Shown one piece after another: positions 16,395 to 25,540 of a stretch of DNA of 36,257 nt. The notes below the pieces were generated by a model. That model saw only the letters and a program-made list of their open reading frames with translations. It was not told the DNA's origin and did no database searches. Both the position numbers and the translations under genes were made by a program. Source of the DNA: JAASSS01 sp021767745 (GTDB lineage: Bacteria > Pseudomonadota > Gammaproteobacteria > UBA5335); the NCBI GenBank assembly GCA_034189165.1, contig JAXHVN010000026.1, positions 1 to 36,257 on the forward strand, given 5' to 3'. Every line of letters starts with the position of its first letter. Position 1 is the stretch's first letter.

Positions 16395-17567
16395 ATGGCA
16401 TCACGCCTCCGACTGCTAATCGTTACGGTCGCGCTCGCTATCGGCGCGATCATCCTCTACACCATCTTCGGCACCAGCGGCCCGCCGCAAGAGACTGGCC
16501 CACAGGCCGTCGCCGTGGAAGCCGCGCCGGTGACCGTCACCGACATCCGCGACATCCGCAGTTTCCCCGGCACGCTGCGGCCGGCGGCGCAGTTCGTGGT
16601 CACCGCCAAGAGCGGCGGTGTACTCGAACAGCTGCTGGTCGACATCGGCGATCGGGTCGAGAACGGCCAGGTGATCGCTCTGCTGGATGACGACCAGATC
16701 CGCCAGGAAGTGGCGCGGATCGAAGCGGAATCGTCCGTCGCCCAGGCCCGGCTGGAAGAAGCCCGCTCCGCCCGTCAGGTATCGCAGCGCGATCTCGCGC
16801 GCGTCAGGCAGCTGCGGGATCGCGGCATCGCCTCGGATGCCGAGTACGATGCCGCGCTGACGCGCGCCAACGCCGACAAGGCCCGTCTGGCCATGGGCGA
16901 GGCGCAGGTGAAGCAGGCCCGGGCCGCGCTGAACTCCGCCCGGCTGCGTATGGACGACACCAAGGTACGAGTCGAATGGCGTGGTGACGACGAGACTCGC
17001 ATCATCGCGCAGCGCTTCGTCACCGAAGGCAGTACGCTGCGACCGAACGAGCCGGTGGTGTCGGTGATCTCGCTCGACCGGCTGGTCGCCGAGGTGACCG
17101 TGACCGAGCGCGATTACGCCAAGATCGATATGGGCGATGCAGCGCAGATCGTGGCTGACGCCCTGCCCGATCAGCGTTTCACCGGCACGGTCACGCGCAT
17201 CTCGCCGCAGTTCAATGAGTTCTCTCGCCAGGCCGAGGTGGAGATCGAGGTCGACAATCACGACGGGCGGCTCAAGCCCGGACTGTACGTGACCGCCCGC
17301 TTCACCTTCGATACCGCCGAAGACACCGTGGCGGTGCCGGTGGAGGCGCTGGTGAAGCGTGACGATGCCGAGGGTGTCTTCAAGGTCGAGCCGGGGGAAC
17401 CGCTGCCGACGGCACGCTTCGTGGAGGTCCGCACCGGTCTGCGCGAAGGCTCGATGGTGCAGATCGTCTCGCCCGAGCTGTCCGGCCGCGTGGTGACGCT
17501 GGGTCAGCACCTGCTGGAAACCGGCACGCCGCTGCGCATCACCGACGTTGCGCAGTCCGCCGACTAG
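16395..17567 (+). CDS. RND efflux periplasmic adaptor (membrane fusion protein, HlyD/AcrA family)
   Basis: 390 aa. An N-terminal membrane anchor (about 5-25) has no lipobox cysteine. A barrel-sandwich/lipoyl half-motif follows (AKSGGVLEQLLVDIGDRVENGQVIALLD, split by the hairpin), then an alpha-helical hairpin (about 105-190) and beta-barrel and membrane-proximal domains (TERDYAKIDMGDAA ... VPVEALVKRDDAEGVF). It bridges the inner-membrane pump to the outer-membrane channel in the periplasm. It is the first gene of a three-gene operon, 27 bases before the pump gene. The start ATG has only a weak SD (GACGAG too far upstream). The substrate cannot be read from the sequence. Confidence 0.93.
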   Translation: MASRLRLLIVTVALAIGAIILYTIFGTSGPPQETGPQAVAVEAAPVTVTDIRDIRSFPGTLRPAAQFVVTAKSGGVLEQLLVDIGDRVENGQVIALLDDDQIRQEVARIEAESSVAQARLEEARSARQVSQRDLARVRQLRDRGIASDAEYDAALTRANADKARLAMGEAQVKQARAALNSARLRMDDTKVRVEWRGDDETRIIAQRFVTEGSTLRPNEPVVSVISLDRLVAEVTVTERDYAKIDMGDAAQIVADALPDQRFTGTVTRISPQFNEFSRQAEVEIEVDNHDGRLKPGLYVTARFTFDTAEDTVAVPVEALVKRDDAEGVFKVEPGEPLPTARFVEVRTGLREGSMVQIVSPELSGRVVTLGQHLLETGTPLRITDVAQSAD

Positions 17568-17594
17568 CGCCCGCGGCGGCGACGGTAAAACAGC

Positions 17595-20500
17595 ATGAAC
17601 ATCTCACGCTTCACAGTCACCCGCCCGGTGTTCACCTCGATGATGATCCTCATCGTGGTGATCATCGGCGGCTTCACCCTGCTCCGGCTGAACATCGACC
17701 TGATGCCAGAGGTGAACCTCCCGACGCTCACGGTCATCACGACCTACGAGAACGCGAGCCCCGAGGAAATCGAGGAGCTGATCACCCGCCCACTGGAGGG
17801 CGTGCTGGCGGCGATCACCGGCGTGGAGACGCTGGTGTCGACCTCGCGTGAGGGCCAGAGCGTGATCAACGTCAGCTTCACCTGGGGCATCAACCTCGAT
17901 TCTGCGGCCAACGACATCCGGGACGGCTTCGATCGCATCCGCGATCTGCTGCCGGAAAATGCCGATTCGCCGGTGCTGCTGAAGTTCGATACCAGCGCCT
18001 TCCCGATCATCATTCTTGGCGTCGGCAGCTATCTCAGTCCGATCGAGCTGCGCCAGCTGATCGACGATCAGGTGAAGTTCCGTATCGAGCGGCTGGAAGG
18101 CGTCGCGGCGCTGACGATCTGGGGCGGCCTTGAGCGTGAGATCCAGGTCAACCTGCTGCCGGACCGGGTCGAGGCGCTGAATCTGTCGCTGGACGAGATC
18201 ATCCAGTCGCTGCGTGCCGCCAACGTGACGCTGCCGGCCGGCTCGCTGCAACAGGGCACGACGGATCTGCGCATCCGCACGCCGGGCCGCTTCGAGTCCA
18301 TCGAGGAGATCCGCAACACGGTCGTGGCCTTCCGCGGCAACTCGCCCATCTACCTGAGCCAGGTCGCCACCATCGACGATACCTTCGGCGAGATCGAGCG
18401 CCTCTCGCTGGTGGAGGGCCGCCCGGGCGTGCAGTTGCTGGTGCGCAAGCAGGCCGGCTACAACACGGTCGAAGTGGCCGATCGGGTGATCACCGAGCTC
18501 GCCCGCATCGAGCAGGAGTTCCCGCAGCTCTCGATCGTGCCGGTGATCGACACCGGCAAGTACATCCGGCGCGCGATCGACAACCTGACGTCCTCGCTTT
18601 ATTACGGCTCGGGCTTCGCCTTCCTGGTGCTGCTGTTCTTCCTGCACAACCTGCGGGCGGCGATCCTGGTGGCACTGGCGATTCCGATCTCGGTGATCGC
18701 CTCGTTCATGCTGATCTACTTCGCCGGCTTCACCATCAACATGATGACGCTCGGCGGCCTTGCGCTGGGCGTCGGCATGATGGTCGACAACGCGATCGTG
18801 GTGATCGAGAACATCGTGCGTCTGCGCGAGGAGAAGAAGCTCGACCTGATCAGCGCCTGTATCGAGGGCCCGCAACAGGTCGCCGGCGCCATCACGGGCG
18901 GCACGCTGACGACGATGGCCGTGTTCCTGCCGCTGATCTTCGCCGAAGGCATTGCGGGCGAGCTGTTCAGTCAGATGGGCTACGTGATCAGCTTTGCGCT
19001 GATTGGCTCGCTGGCCACTGCATTGACCCTGGCGCCGATGATGGCCTCGCGGCTGCTCAAGAGCGACGACGATAGCGCGGGCACGGAGCGCTCGGCCATC
19101 GCCAGGCGCGTGAACACGCTGCTGGGGCGGCTCGAGGCCCGCTACCAGCGTGTGCTCGGCTTCTCCGTGGATCATCCGGGTTCGGTGTTGACGTTCTTCG
19201 GGCTGGTGCTGGTCGGCTCGATTGCGCTGCTGCCGCTGATCGGCGCGGAGTTCATGCCGCCCTCGGACGAGAGCGAGGTCCGGGTGACCTACGAAATGCG
19301 TCCTGGCACCCGCCTCGGTGTGGTGGAGGAGCGCATGCTGGAGATCATGGCGATCGTGCGCAACGAGGTGCCGGAATTGCAGAGCATGGTCACCACCATC
19401 GGCCCGACGCTGCTCCGCCCGGAATCCACGGCCATGGGTGAGATCGTCGCCGCCCTGGTGCCGCCCCAGGAGCGCGAGCGCGGCAGCCACGAGGTTGCCG
19501 ACGAACTGCGTTCGGCGCTGGTCGGCTACCCCGGCGGCGACCTGCGCAGCCGGGCGCCGGAAGATGTGATGCTGCAGATGATCGGCGGCGGTGACCCCGT
19601 GCAGTTGGAGATCCGCGGCTACGATCTGGACACGCTGCAGGATATCGCCGGCCGGGTCGAGAAGGCCATGCTGGACCTGCCGGAGGTGGCCGACGTCAAC
19701 CGCAGCGCCAAGGAAGGCGTGCCACAGGTACTGTTCAAGGTCGACCGGCAGCGGGCGGCCGACCTCGGCGTCAGCGTGGCGCAGATCGCACGCATGCTGG
19801 AGACGGCCATCGGCGGCACGATCGTCAGCCGCTTCAGTGACGGCGGCACCGAGCATGACATCGTGCTGAAGCTGAAGGACGCCAGCCAGCTGAGCGTCGA
19901 TCAGGTGCTCGACCTGACGCTGATGAACCAGGTGGGCCAGGAGGTCGTGCTGCGCTCGGTGGTCGACACCGTGACCGGTACCGGGCCGGTGAAGATCGAG
20001 CGGCACGACCAGCAGCGCGTCATCACCGTCGGCGCGAACCTGGTCAGCGGCGTATCGCTGGACGAGGCGGTGGACAAGGTCCGGGGCGTGATCGCCAACA
20101 TCCCCGTCCCCGCCGGCTACCAGATCGTGTTCACCGGCGAGTGGGAAGAGCTGCGCAAGGCATTCCGCGACCTGCTGCTGGTCATGACCCTGGGCGTGAT
20201 CCTGGTCTACATGATCATGGCCTGCCTGTATGAGTCGCTCATTGACCCGCTGGTCGTGATGTTCGCGGTGCCGCTCGGCCTTATCGGCGTCAACGTGCTG
20301 CTGCTGCTCACGGGCACGACGCTGAACATCGTGTCCTTCATCGGCGCGATCATCATGGTCGGCGTGGTGGTGAACAACGCCATCCTGCTGGTCGACCAGA
20401 TGAACTTTCTGCGGCGTGAGCAAGGCATGGCACTGCGACCGGCAGTGCTGGAAGCGGGCCGGCAGCGATTGCGGCCGATCCTGATGACGGCCCTGACGAC

Positions 20501-20660
20501 CATCCTGGCGATGATCCCGCTCACCGTTGCTCAGGGCGAGGGAGCAGCCATCCAGCAGAGTCTGGCGCGCGCGTTGACCGGCGGCCTGGTGAGCTCGACC
20601 TTCATCACCCTGGTGATCGTGCCCATCATCTACATGCTGTTCCATCGGAAGGAAGGCTAG
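17595..20660 (+). CDS. RND efflux transporter permease (HAE-like)
   Basis: 1021 aa inner-membrane proton-driven pump with the usual two-fold layout: TM1 (about 10-30), a large periplasmic loop, TM2-6 (about 335-480), TM7 (about 535), a second loop and TM8-12 (about 855-1015). Relay motifs differ from AcrB: TM4 reads GVGMMVDNAIVV (Asp398-Asn399 instead of Asp-Asp), and TM10 reads VVVNNAILLVDQ (Asn927 where AcrB has Lys940). From memory, this pattern resembles SwrC-like RND proteins rather than AcrB. It starts MNISRFTVTRPVF, typical of the family. The three pump genes are closely spaced (27 and 6 bases), so one transcript is likely. Confidence 0.95.
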   Translation: MNISRFTVTRPVFTSMMILIVVIIGGFTLLRLNIDLMPEVNLPTLTVITTYENASPEEIEELITRPLEGVLAAITGVETLVSTSREGQSVINVSFTWGINLDSAANDIRDGFDRIRDLLPENADSPVLLKFDTSAFPIIILGVGSYLSPIELRQLIDDQVKFRIERLEGVAALTIWGGLEREIQVNLLPDRVEALNLSLDEIIQSLRAANVTLPAGSLQQGTTDLRIRTPGRFESIEEIRNTVVAFRGNSPIYLSQVATIDDTFGEIERLSLVEGRPGVQLLVRKQAGYNTVEVADRVITELARIEQEFPQLSIVPVIDTGKYIRRAIDNLTSSLYYGSGFAFLVLLFFLHNLRAAILVALAIPISVIASFMLIYFAGFTINMMTLGGLALGVGMMVDNAIVVIENIVRLREEKKLDLISACIEGPQQVAGAITGGTLTTMAVFLPLIFAEGIAGELFSQMGYVISFALIGSLATALTLAPMMASRLLKSDDDSAGTERSAIARRVNTLLGRLEARYQRVLGFSVDHPGSVLTFFGLVLVGSIALLPLIGAEFMPPSDESEVRVTYEMRPGTRLGVVEERMLEIMAIVRNEVPELQSMVTTIGPTLLRPESTAMGEIVAALVPPQERERGSHEVADELRSALVGYPGGDLRSRAPEDVMLQMIGGGDPVQLEIRGYDLDTLQDIAGRVEKAMLDLPEVADVNRSAKEGVPQVLFKVDRQRAADLGVSVAQIARMLETAIGGTIVSRFSDGGTEHDIVLKLKDASQLSVDQVLDLTLMNQVGQEVVLRSVVDTVTGTGPVKIERHDQQRVITVGANLVSGVSLDEAVDKVRGVIANIPVPAGYQIVFTGEWEELRKAFRDLLLVMTLGVILVYMIMACLYESLIDPLVVMFAVPLGLIGVNVLLLLTGTTLNIVSFIGAIIMVGVVVNNAILLVDQMNFLRREQGMALRPAVLEAGRQRLRPILMTALTTILAMIPLTVAQGEGAAIQQSLARALTGGLVSSTFITLVIVPIIYMLFHRKEG

Positions 20661-20666
20661 TTACGC

Positions 20667-22538
20667 ATGAGCAAGGATGCGCCCATCCACGGGTCCTACC
20701 GCCGCCGGAGCATCGCCGGTCATATCGCGCTGGGCACATTGATCGTTGCGCTCGGCGGTTGCGCGAGCGGCCCGCTGGCGCCGCCTACTGCGGAACCGCC
20801 AAGCCCGGCCCCGGACTTCGGCCCGACCGCGGCGCAGGAGCGTGTGCGGCAGTCCGACCGGATCCAGCCGGACGTCAACCGCTTCGAGACGCCGGCGCAG
20901 ATCGAGCTGCCCTCTGCTCCGGACGGCGCCCTGGAACTGTCGCGCGAGAGTGCCGTGTTTCTTGCCCTGCGCAACAACCGTACGCTCGGCATTCAGCAGC
21001 TGACCCCGGTGGTACGGGGCGCCTTCGAGCAAATCGAGAAGGCCCGCTACGACGTCAACCTGTTCGCGCAGGCCGCCTACAGCGAGGAGAAGAGCCAGTT
21101 CTTCTTCCCCGGCATCGGCACCATCCCCACGAATCTCGGTGAGATCGTGGGCACCGACGGCACGCTCAGTGCGCCGAGCTTCCGCTTCCCGATCCTCGGT
21201 CGACCCACGCTGCCGGAGATCGACCCACGCGACATCGAGGGCGAGCCGGCCGAGCTCACCACCGAGATCCGCCAGGGACAGGTGGGCTTCAACAAGGCGT
21301 TCGTCACCGGCACACGGGTCGAGGTCACCGGCAGCAACGATCGCATCGATATCCAGAACGAGGGCATCGAAGGCGCGTTCTTCGATGGCTTCGAGACCGA
21401 CGCCGGTGATGTGCAGAACCGTGTGCGCACGGGTATCACCCTGACCCAGGCGTTGCTGCGCGGCGGCAGCCCGCAGGCGAATCTTGCCCGCATCCGGCAG
21501 GCGGAGCTGGAGACCATGGCGTCGAGCTACCAGCTGCGCGGTTTCGCCGAGAGCCTGGTCGCACAGGTCGAGACCCTCTACTGGGATTACTATCTGACCC
21601 AGCGGCAAATCGGCATCCTGGAAGACTCCGTCACCATTTCCGAAACGCAGCTGCGTGAGCTGGAAGAGCGGGTCGAGGTCGGCCAGATCTCCAAGTCACA
21701 GTTGCCGGCGGCCCGGGCCGAGCTGGCAGTGCGACGGCAGGCACTGATCGACGCCCGCAGCGCCGCGGCGCAGCTGCGCCTGCGGCTGCTCCAGCAACTC
21801 AATCCGCCAGGGGCGAATGACTGGGAGCAGACACTCGAGCTTACCGATGTACCGAGCCTCCCGCCGGTCCTGGACAGCAGCGTCGAGGAACACGTTGCCC
21901 TGGCGATGCAGGCGCGACCCGATCTCAACGAGGCTCGGCTGCTCTACCAGAGCGGCGAACTGCAGGTGCTGCAAACCCGCAACGGCCTGCTGCCCCAGCT
22001 GAACCTGTTCATCACGCTGGGCAAGAGCGGCTATTCGGAGTCCTTCGGTGATGCCAGCGATAGCTTCGTCGACGACTCTTTCTATGATGCCTCGGCCGCC
22101 CTGCGCTTCGATTATCCGTGGGGCAACCGGCAGGGCCGGGCGCTGTACCAGCAGGCACTGGCGGGGCGGGATCAGCGTGAGTTGAGTCTGCAGAACCTCG
22201 AGCAGCTCGCCGCGATCGACGTACGCACCGCCTATCAGGAGGTCCTGCGCGCTCAGGAGCAGGTGTCGGCCAGCGCGGCGACCCGCCGTCTGCAGGAGGA
22301 GGCTCTGCGCTCGGAAACGGAGAGCTTCCGCGTCGGCCGGGCGACCCAATCGGACGTCAACCGTGCGCAACGTGACCTGGTGTCCTCGCAGATCGACGAG
22401 GCTCGCGCAGTCGCGGATCTGCGCAAGGCATTGGTCACGCTGTATCGGCAGGACGGCACGCTGCTGGTTCGCCGCGGCGTCGAGGCGCCGGGATCGGAAC
22501 CTTCACTGCCGACCACACAAGCCGCCGCCGGGCTATAA
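20667..22538 (+). CDS. RND-associated outer-membrane factor, TolC-like lipoprotein
   Basis: 623 aa, longer than the roughly 480 of OprM-type channels. The signal peptide ends in the lipobox VALGGC (lipidated Cys32), then a Pro-rich linker. Two OEP repeats follow (about 90-395 and 410-600) with long amphipathic helices that would build the periplasmic tunnel. The extra length sits mainly in the first half, in a barrel region near 130-270 with SQFFFPG and FPILGRPTLPEIDPR. It completes the tripartite pump. It begins six bases after the pump's stop. Its stop codon TAA lies inside a perfect TATAAT (22534-22539), which could serve as a weak promoter for the next gene. Confidence 0.9.
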   Translation: MSKDAPIHGSYRRRSIAGHIALGTLIVALGGCASGPLAPPTAEPPSPAPDFGPTAAQERVRQSDRIQPDVNRFETPAQIELPSAPDGALELSRESAVFLALRNNRTLGIQQLTPVVRGAFEQIEKARYDVNLFAQAAYSEEKSQFFFPGIGTIPTNLGEIVGTDGTLSAPSFRFPILGRPTLPEIDPRDIEGEPAELTTEIRQGQVGFNKAFVTGTRVEVTGSNDRIDIQNEGIEGAFFDGFETDAGDVQNRVRTGITLTQALLRGGSPQANLARIRQAELETMASSYQLRGFAESLVAQVETLYWDYYLTQRQIGILEDSVTISETQLRELEERVEVGQISKSQLPAARAELAVRRQALIDARSAAAQLRLRLLQQLNPPGANDWEQTLELTDVPSLPPVLDSSVEEHVALAMQARPDLNEARLLYQSGELQVLQTRNGLLPQLNLFITLGKSGYSESFGDASDSFVDDSFYDASAALRFDYPWGNRQGRALYQQALAGRDQRELSLQNLEQLAAIDVRTAYQEVLRAQEQVSASAATRRLQEEALRSETESFRVGRATQSDVNRAQRDLVSSQIDEARAVADLRKALVTLYRQDGTLLVRRGVEAPGSEPSLPTTQAAAGL

Positions 22539-22566
22539 TTAACATCATCAATACCGTCGACAAGGT

Positions 22567-22595
22567 TTGACGGGCACCACGAGCTTGGCGACAAT
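22567..22595 (+). promoter_or_regulatory. Promoter of the ABC1-family kinase gene
   Basis: TTGACG (22567-22572), exactly 17 bp, then GACAAT (22590-22595). Start expected near 22602, about 50 bases before the ATG. A perfect TATAAT at 22534-22539 lacks a good -35. Confidence 0.5.
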
Positions 22596-22654
22596 CCCGC
22601 GCTTCGCGACGGCAGCGGCGCAACCGGGGTCGTTCGCCCCTGAGGTACCGAATC

Positions 22655-23962
22655 ATGGGAAGCACCTACGACATCACGGAAGAACCGATCCTGAGCCGCA
22701 AGTCGCTCGCGCGCGTGTGGCAGGGTCGCCGGCGCTATTTCGACGCGATCAAAACGGTCTACAAGATCGACCGCTCCTATAAGCAGGTTCGCAAGCGGGT
22801 CGCTCATCTCGATTCGTGGAAGGAGCGCCGGCCCTACTACAAGGCCGCCCATCCGCAGAACGCCGAAATGCTCTACGAGCTGTGCAAGCGTAACGGTGCC
22901 ACCTGGGTGAAGGTGGCGCAGTTCATGAGTGCGCGGCCGGACCTGTTGCCGCGCGAGTACATCCACGCGCTGGCACGCCTGCAGAACGATGCCCACCCGG
23001 TGCCCTTCCACGAGCTGACCCCGGTCATGGAAGATGAGCTGGGCGCGAACTGGCGCGATCACTTCGAGTGGGTGTCGGAGGAACCGACCGCCACGGCCTC
23101 GATCGGCCAGGTGCACAAGGCACAGCTCAAGGATGGTCGCGAAGTGGCCATCAAGGTACAGCTGCCGGCAGTCAAGCGCCTGTTCATGCAGGACTTCAAC
23201 CTCTTCCGCATGCTGGCGGAGGTACTGAAGAGCCGGCTGCCGCAGATCGATCTCAAGCAGATGGTCAACCAACTGCTGAGGATGACTGCCGAGGAGCTCG
23301 ATTTCCGGATCGAGGCGGCCAACCTCAAGGAATTTGCCGCACTCAAGCACCATCCGCGCATCCGCATCCCGACGCTGGTCGAGGAGCTTTCGCGCGAGCG
23401 GGTGATCGTCACCGAGTGGATCAACGGCACCCGGCTGGTCGAGCACCTGGATCGCTCGAACAAGGAAGAGGCACGCGATCTGCTGTCGGTGGTGCAGGAC
23501 AGCTACATGCAGCAGATCACCCGCTTCGGGGTGTACCAGGCCGACCCGCACCCCGGCAACTTCATGGTCGACCCGGACAAGAACATCTTCATCCTCGACT
23601 ATGGCGTGATCGGTCACCTGACGCCGAAGGAGACGGTGAACTACACCCGCCTACTCATGCGCATGCTCGGCCACAGCAAGGAAGATCTCGGCAAGATCAT
23701 GACCGATGCGGGCTTCCTCGGCGTAGAAGCGGACAAGATCGAAGAGATGTCGCAGTACTTCATCCGCACCAAGCGACCGGAGAAGAAGGTGCGTGTGGAC
23801 GAAGTGATCGAAGAGCTGATGGAAACCTTCCAGGAGTATCGGATCACGGTGCCCGACTCGTTCGTCGGCATGGGCCGGGTGGTGATGACCATCGGCGGCC
23901 TGATGCAGATCTACCGTGTACCGTTCAACTGGATCCCCTCGCCGGTATCCAAGGCTTCCTGA
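22655..23962 (+). CDS. ABC1/UbiB/AarF-family atypical kinase
   Basis: 435 aa. The ABC1 family has a protein-kinase-like fold; UbiB/COQ8 members act as ATPases in ubiquinone synthesis. The family's KxGQ signature reads KVAQFMSARPDLLP (K86-Q89), with Ala in place of Gly. The Ala-rich nucleotide loop reads PTATASIGQVHKA (144-156). The VAIKV lysine is K167. ADPHPGN is at 296-302, and the DFG equivalent is DYG (315-317). It is shorter than E. coli UbiB (546), and clear C-terminal membrane helices are missing, so I do not call it ubiB. It has its own promoter. GAGG is spaced about ten bases from the ATG. Confidence 0.88.
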   Translation: MGSTYDITEEPILSRKSLARVWQGRRRYFDAIKTVYKIDRSYKQVRKRVAHLDSWKERRPYYKAAHPQNAEMLYELCKRNGATWVKVAQFMSARPDLLPREYIHALARLQNDAHPVPFHELTPVMEDELGANWRDHFEWVSEEPTATASIGQVHKAQLKDGREVAIKVQLPAVKRLFMQDFNLFRMLAEVLKSRLPQIDLKQMVNQLLRMTAEELDFRIEAANLKEFAALKHHPRIRIPTLVEELSRERVIVTEWINGTRLVEHLDRSNKEEARDLLSVVQDSYMQQITRFGVYQADPHPGNFMVDPDKNIFILDYGVIGHLTPKETVNYTRLLMRMLGHSKEDLGKIMTDAGFLGVEADKIEEMSQYFIRTKRPEKKVRVDEVIEELMETFQEYRITVPDSFVGMGRVVMTIGGLMQIYRVPFNWIPSPVSKAS

Positions 23963-23984
23963 GCGCGCACTGCGCACTGATGAC

Positions 23985-24006
23985 ACGGCCGCCGCAGGGC
24001 GGCCGT
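23985..24006. terminator. Hairpin between convergent genes, probable terminator
   Basis: A perfect 9-bp stem, ACGGCCGCC with GGCGGCCGT, has a GCAG loop, 22 bases after the kinase stop. No T-run follows on either strand, so efficient intrinsic termination is doubtful. Confidence 0.4.
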
Positions 24007-24059
24007 ATCCGTTCGGGGGCAGGCCCGGCAACTACCCGGCCGCCGCCGTTGCGCTCCGT

Positions 24060-24323
24060 TCAGCCGCGCAACACCTGAATGTAGCGCACCAGCCCGATCA
24101 GCACGGCCAGGGCAAGCGGCTGCAGCAGCCACGCGCTCCAGTGCCGCCGATAGAGGGAGAAGGCCGCCCCACCCCAGGCGACGGTGAGGCCGGCGAACAG
24201 CAGCGTCGTGCGCAGCACTGCCGGCAACTCTTCCGCCAGCGAGGGCGTCTGCTCGAGATAGATGCCGTACAGCAGCAGTACGACGCCGAGCACCACCACC
24301 ATCACCAGACTGAGCGCGGCCAT
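24060..24323 (-). CDS. Small three-helix membrane protein, unknown function
   Basis: 87 aa from ATG 24323, which has GAGG five bases upstream. A GTG at 24356, four bases after the DUF1289 stop, would add 11 residues and is also reasonable. Three hydrophobic segments (about 3-22, 37-54 and 63-80) are joined by short polar loops, with YRRHWSAW between the second and third. I do not recognise the family. It is the last gene of an apparent SDR-DUF1289-membrane protein operon, converging on the ABC1 kinase gene. Confidence 0.65.
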   Translation of the reverse strand: MAALSLVMVVVLGVVLLLYGIYLEQTPSLAEELPAVLRTTLLFAGLTVAWGGAAFSLYRRHWSAWLLQPLALAVLIGLVRYIQVLRG

Positions 24324-24360
24324 GGCGGCCTCGATCACCAGCGCGTAACTGCGCACGGCT

Positions 24361-24546
24361 TCAGCGCGACCCGTCGGCGGCGAGCACCGGCAGACGGGTC
24401 GCGGCCTGCGCCAGAACGGCCCGGCGCCCGTTCTCATCCAGCGCCAGCCAGTTCCGGATCTCCAGGGCCGTCCGGCCGCAGCCGATGCAGATACCGCTGG
24501 CAGAAAGCCGGCACACCTGCCGGCAGGGCGAAGGTACGCCCGCCAT
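24361..24546 (-). CDS. DUF1289 family protein, small Cys-rich
   Basis: 61 aa. Four cysteines (C8, C12, C20, C23) in the pattern SPCxxVC ... GICIGCGRTxxEIxxW match the DUF1289 family of short proteins, probably binding a metal; the function is unknown. The fit is full-length. The ATG starts one base after the stop codon of the upstream dehydrogenase, so they are almost certainly co-transcribed. The small membrane protein follows. Confidence 0.88.
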   Translation of the reverse strand: MAGVPSPCRQVCRLSASGICIGCGRTALEIRNWLALDENGRRAVLAQAATRLPVLAADGSR

Positions 24547-24547
24547 T

Positions 24548-25312
24548 TCAGCGCGCGCCCATGCGCACGGCCCCGTCGAGGCGGATCACCTCGCCGTTCA
24601 GCAGACGATTGCCGATGATGTGCAGCGCGAGCTGCGCGTATTCCTCGGGCCGGCCGAAGCGGGGCGGGAATGGAATCTGACTGGCCAGCGAGTCGCGGAC
24701 CTTCTCCGGCATCGAGGCCACCATCGGCGTCTCGAAGATGCCCGGCGCGATGGCCATGACCCGGATGCCATGGGCGGCGAGGTCACGGGCCATCGGCAAC
24801 ACCATGCCGGCAATGGCTGCCTTCGAGGCGGCGTAGGCGCTCTGCCCCATCTGCCCGTCGAAGGCGGCTACCGAGGCAGTATGAATGACCACGCCGCGCT
24901 CACCGTCGGCCAAGGCCGGGGTCGCCGCCATCGCCTGGGCAGCGAGGCGGGAGACATTGAAGCTGCCGATCAGGTTGATGTCGATCACCCGGCGAAAGAG
25001 CGCGAGATCATGCACGCCCTCCCGCGGCAACACCTTCTGGGCGGCGACGATTCCAGCGCAGTTGATCACCCCGCGCAGGGCGCCGCGGCCCGTGGCCGCC
25101 TCGACCGCCGCCGCCACCTCAGCCTCGTCAGTCACGTCCACACGGCAGAACGTCGCCGCGGTGCCCAGTTCCGCCGCCAATGCCTCGCCGGGGCCCGCCT
25201 GCACGTCGGCCAGCACGACCATGGCCCCGCCAGCGACCAGCGCCCGTGCCGTGGCCGCGCCCAGCCCGGAGCTGGCGCCAGTGACAAGGTAGACCTGCTG
25301 CTCGATATCCAT
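24548..25312 (-). CDS. Short-chain dehydrogenase, 3-hydroxyacyl-CoA dehydrogenase type II-like
   Basis: 254 aa SDR with a Rossmann TGASSGLG (11-18), Asp36 after the second strand (suggesting NAD rather than NADP), NCAG (84-87), Asn113, Ser147 and the catalytic YAASK (Tyr160, Lys164). The C-terminal half (PGIFETPMVASMPEKVRDSL, IPFPPRFGRPEEYA) is typical of the HSD17B10-like type II 3-hydroxyacyl-CoA dehydrogenases of fatty-acid and branched-chain degradation. The ATG is fixed by a strong AGGAGG four bases upstream. The true substrate is not certain. Confidence 0.88.
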   Translation of the reverse strand: MDIEQQVYLVTGASSGLGAATARALVAGGAMVVLADVQAGPGEALAAELGTAATFCRVDVTDEAEVAAAVEAATGRGALRGVINCAGIVAAQKVLPREGVHDLALFRRVIDINLIGSFNVSRLAAQAMAATPALADGERGVVIHTASVAAFDGQMGQSAYAASKAAIAGMVLPMARDLAAHGIRVMAIAPGIFETPMVASMPEKVRDSLASQIPFPPRFGRPEEYAQLALHIIGNRLLNGEVIRLDGAVRMGAR

Positions 25313-25540
25313 CACCCCTCCTGTGCTGCGCCGCACATCATACAAGGCGGGACGGGCCGCACGGCAGCCATCCGGCCGGGGTCGGCAAGAGCGGTCAGGG
25401 CGATGAGCGGGCCACCCAACGGCATGCGTTCGAACCCTCGCGGCGGCGCCACGGCATCCACCGAAGCGCCAACTCTACCGGTACCGGCCCGCCGGCGGCC
25501 CCGTGGTGGCCACGCCCGCTGCATGGCCGCGGCCGCGGGT

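Noticed and set aside
17604..20645. 1013-codon open frame antisense to the RND pump
   Set aside because: Mirror of a strongly coding GC-rich gene; its His/Gln/Asp-rich translation matches no family, and long antisense frames are common at this GC content.
22253..23617. 454-codon minus-strand frame across the ABC1 kinase
   Set aside because: Shadow of the kinase gene and its leader; no recognisable domain.
25428..25450. GTTCGAACC-like sequence as a tRNA remnant or attachment site beyond dnaE2
   Set aside because: The flanks do not form a T stem and do not match the tRNA-Lys 3' end.
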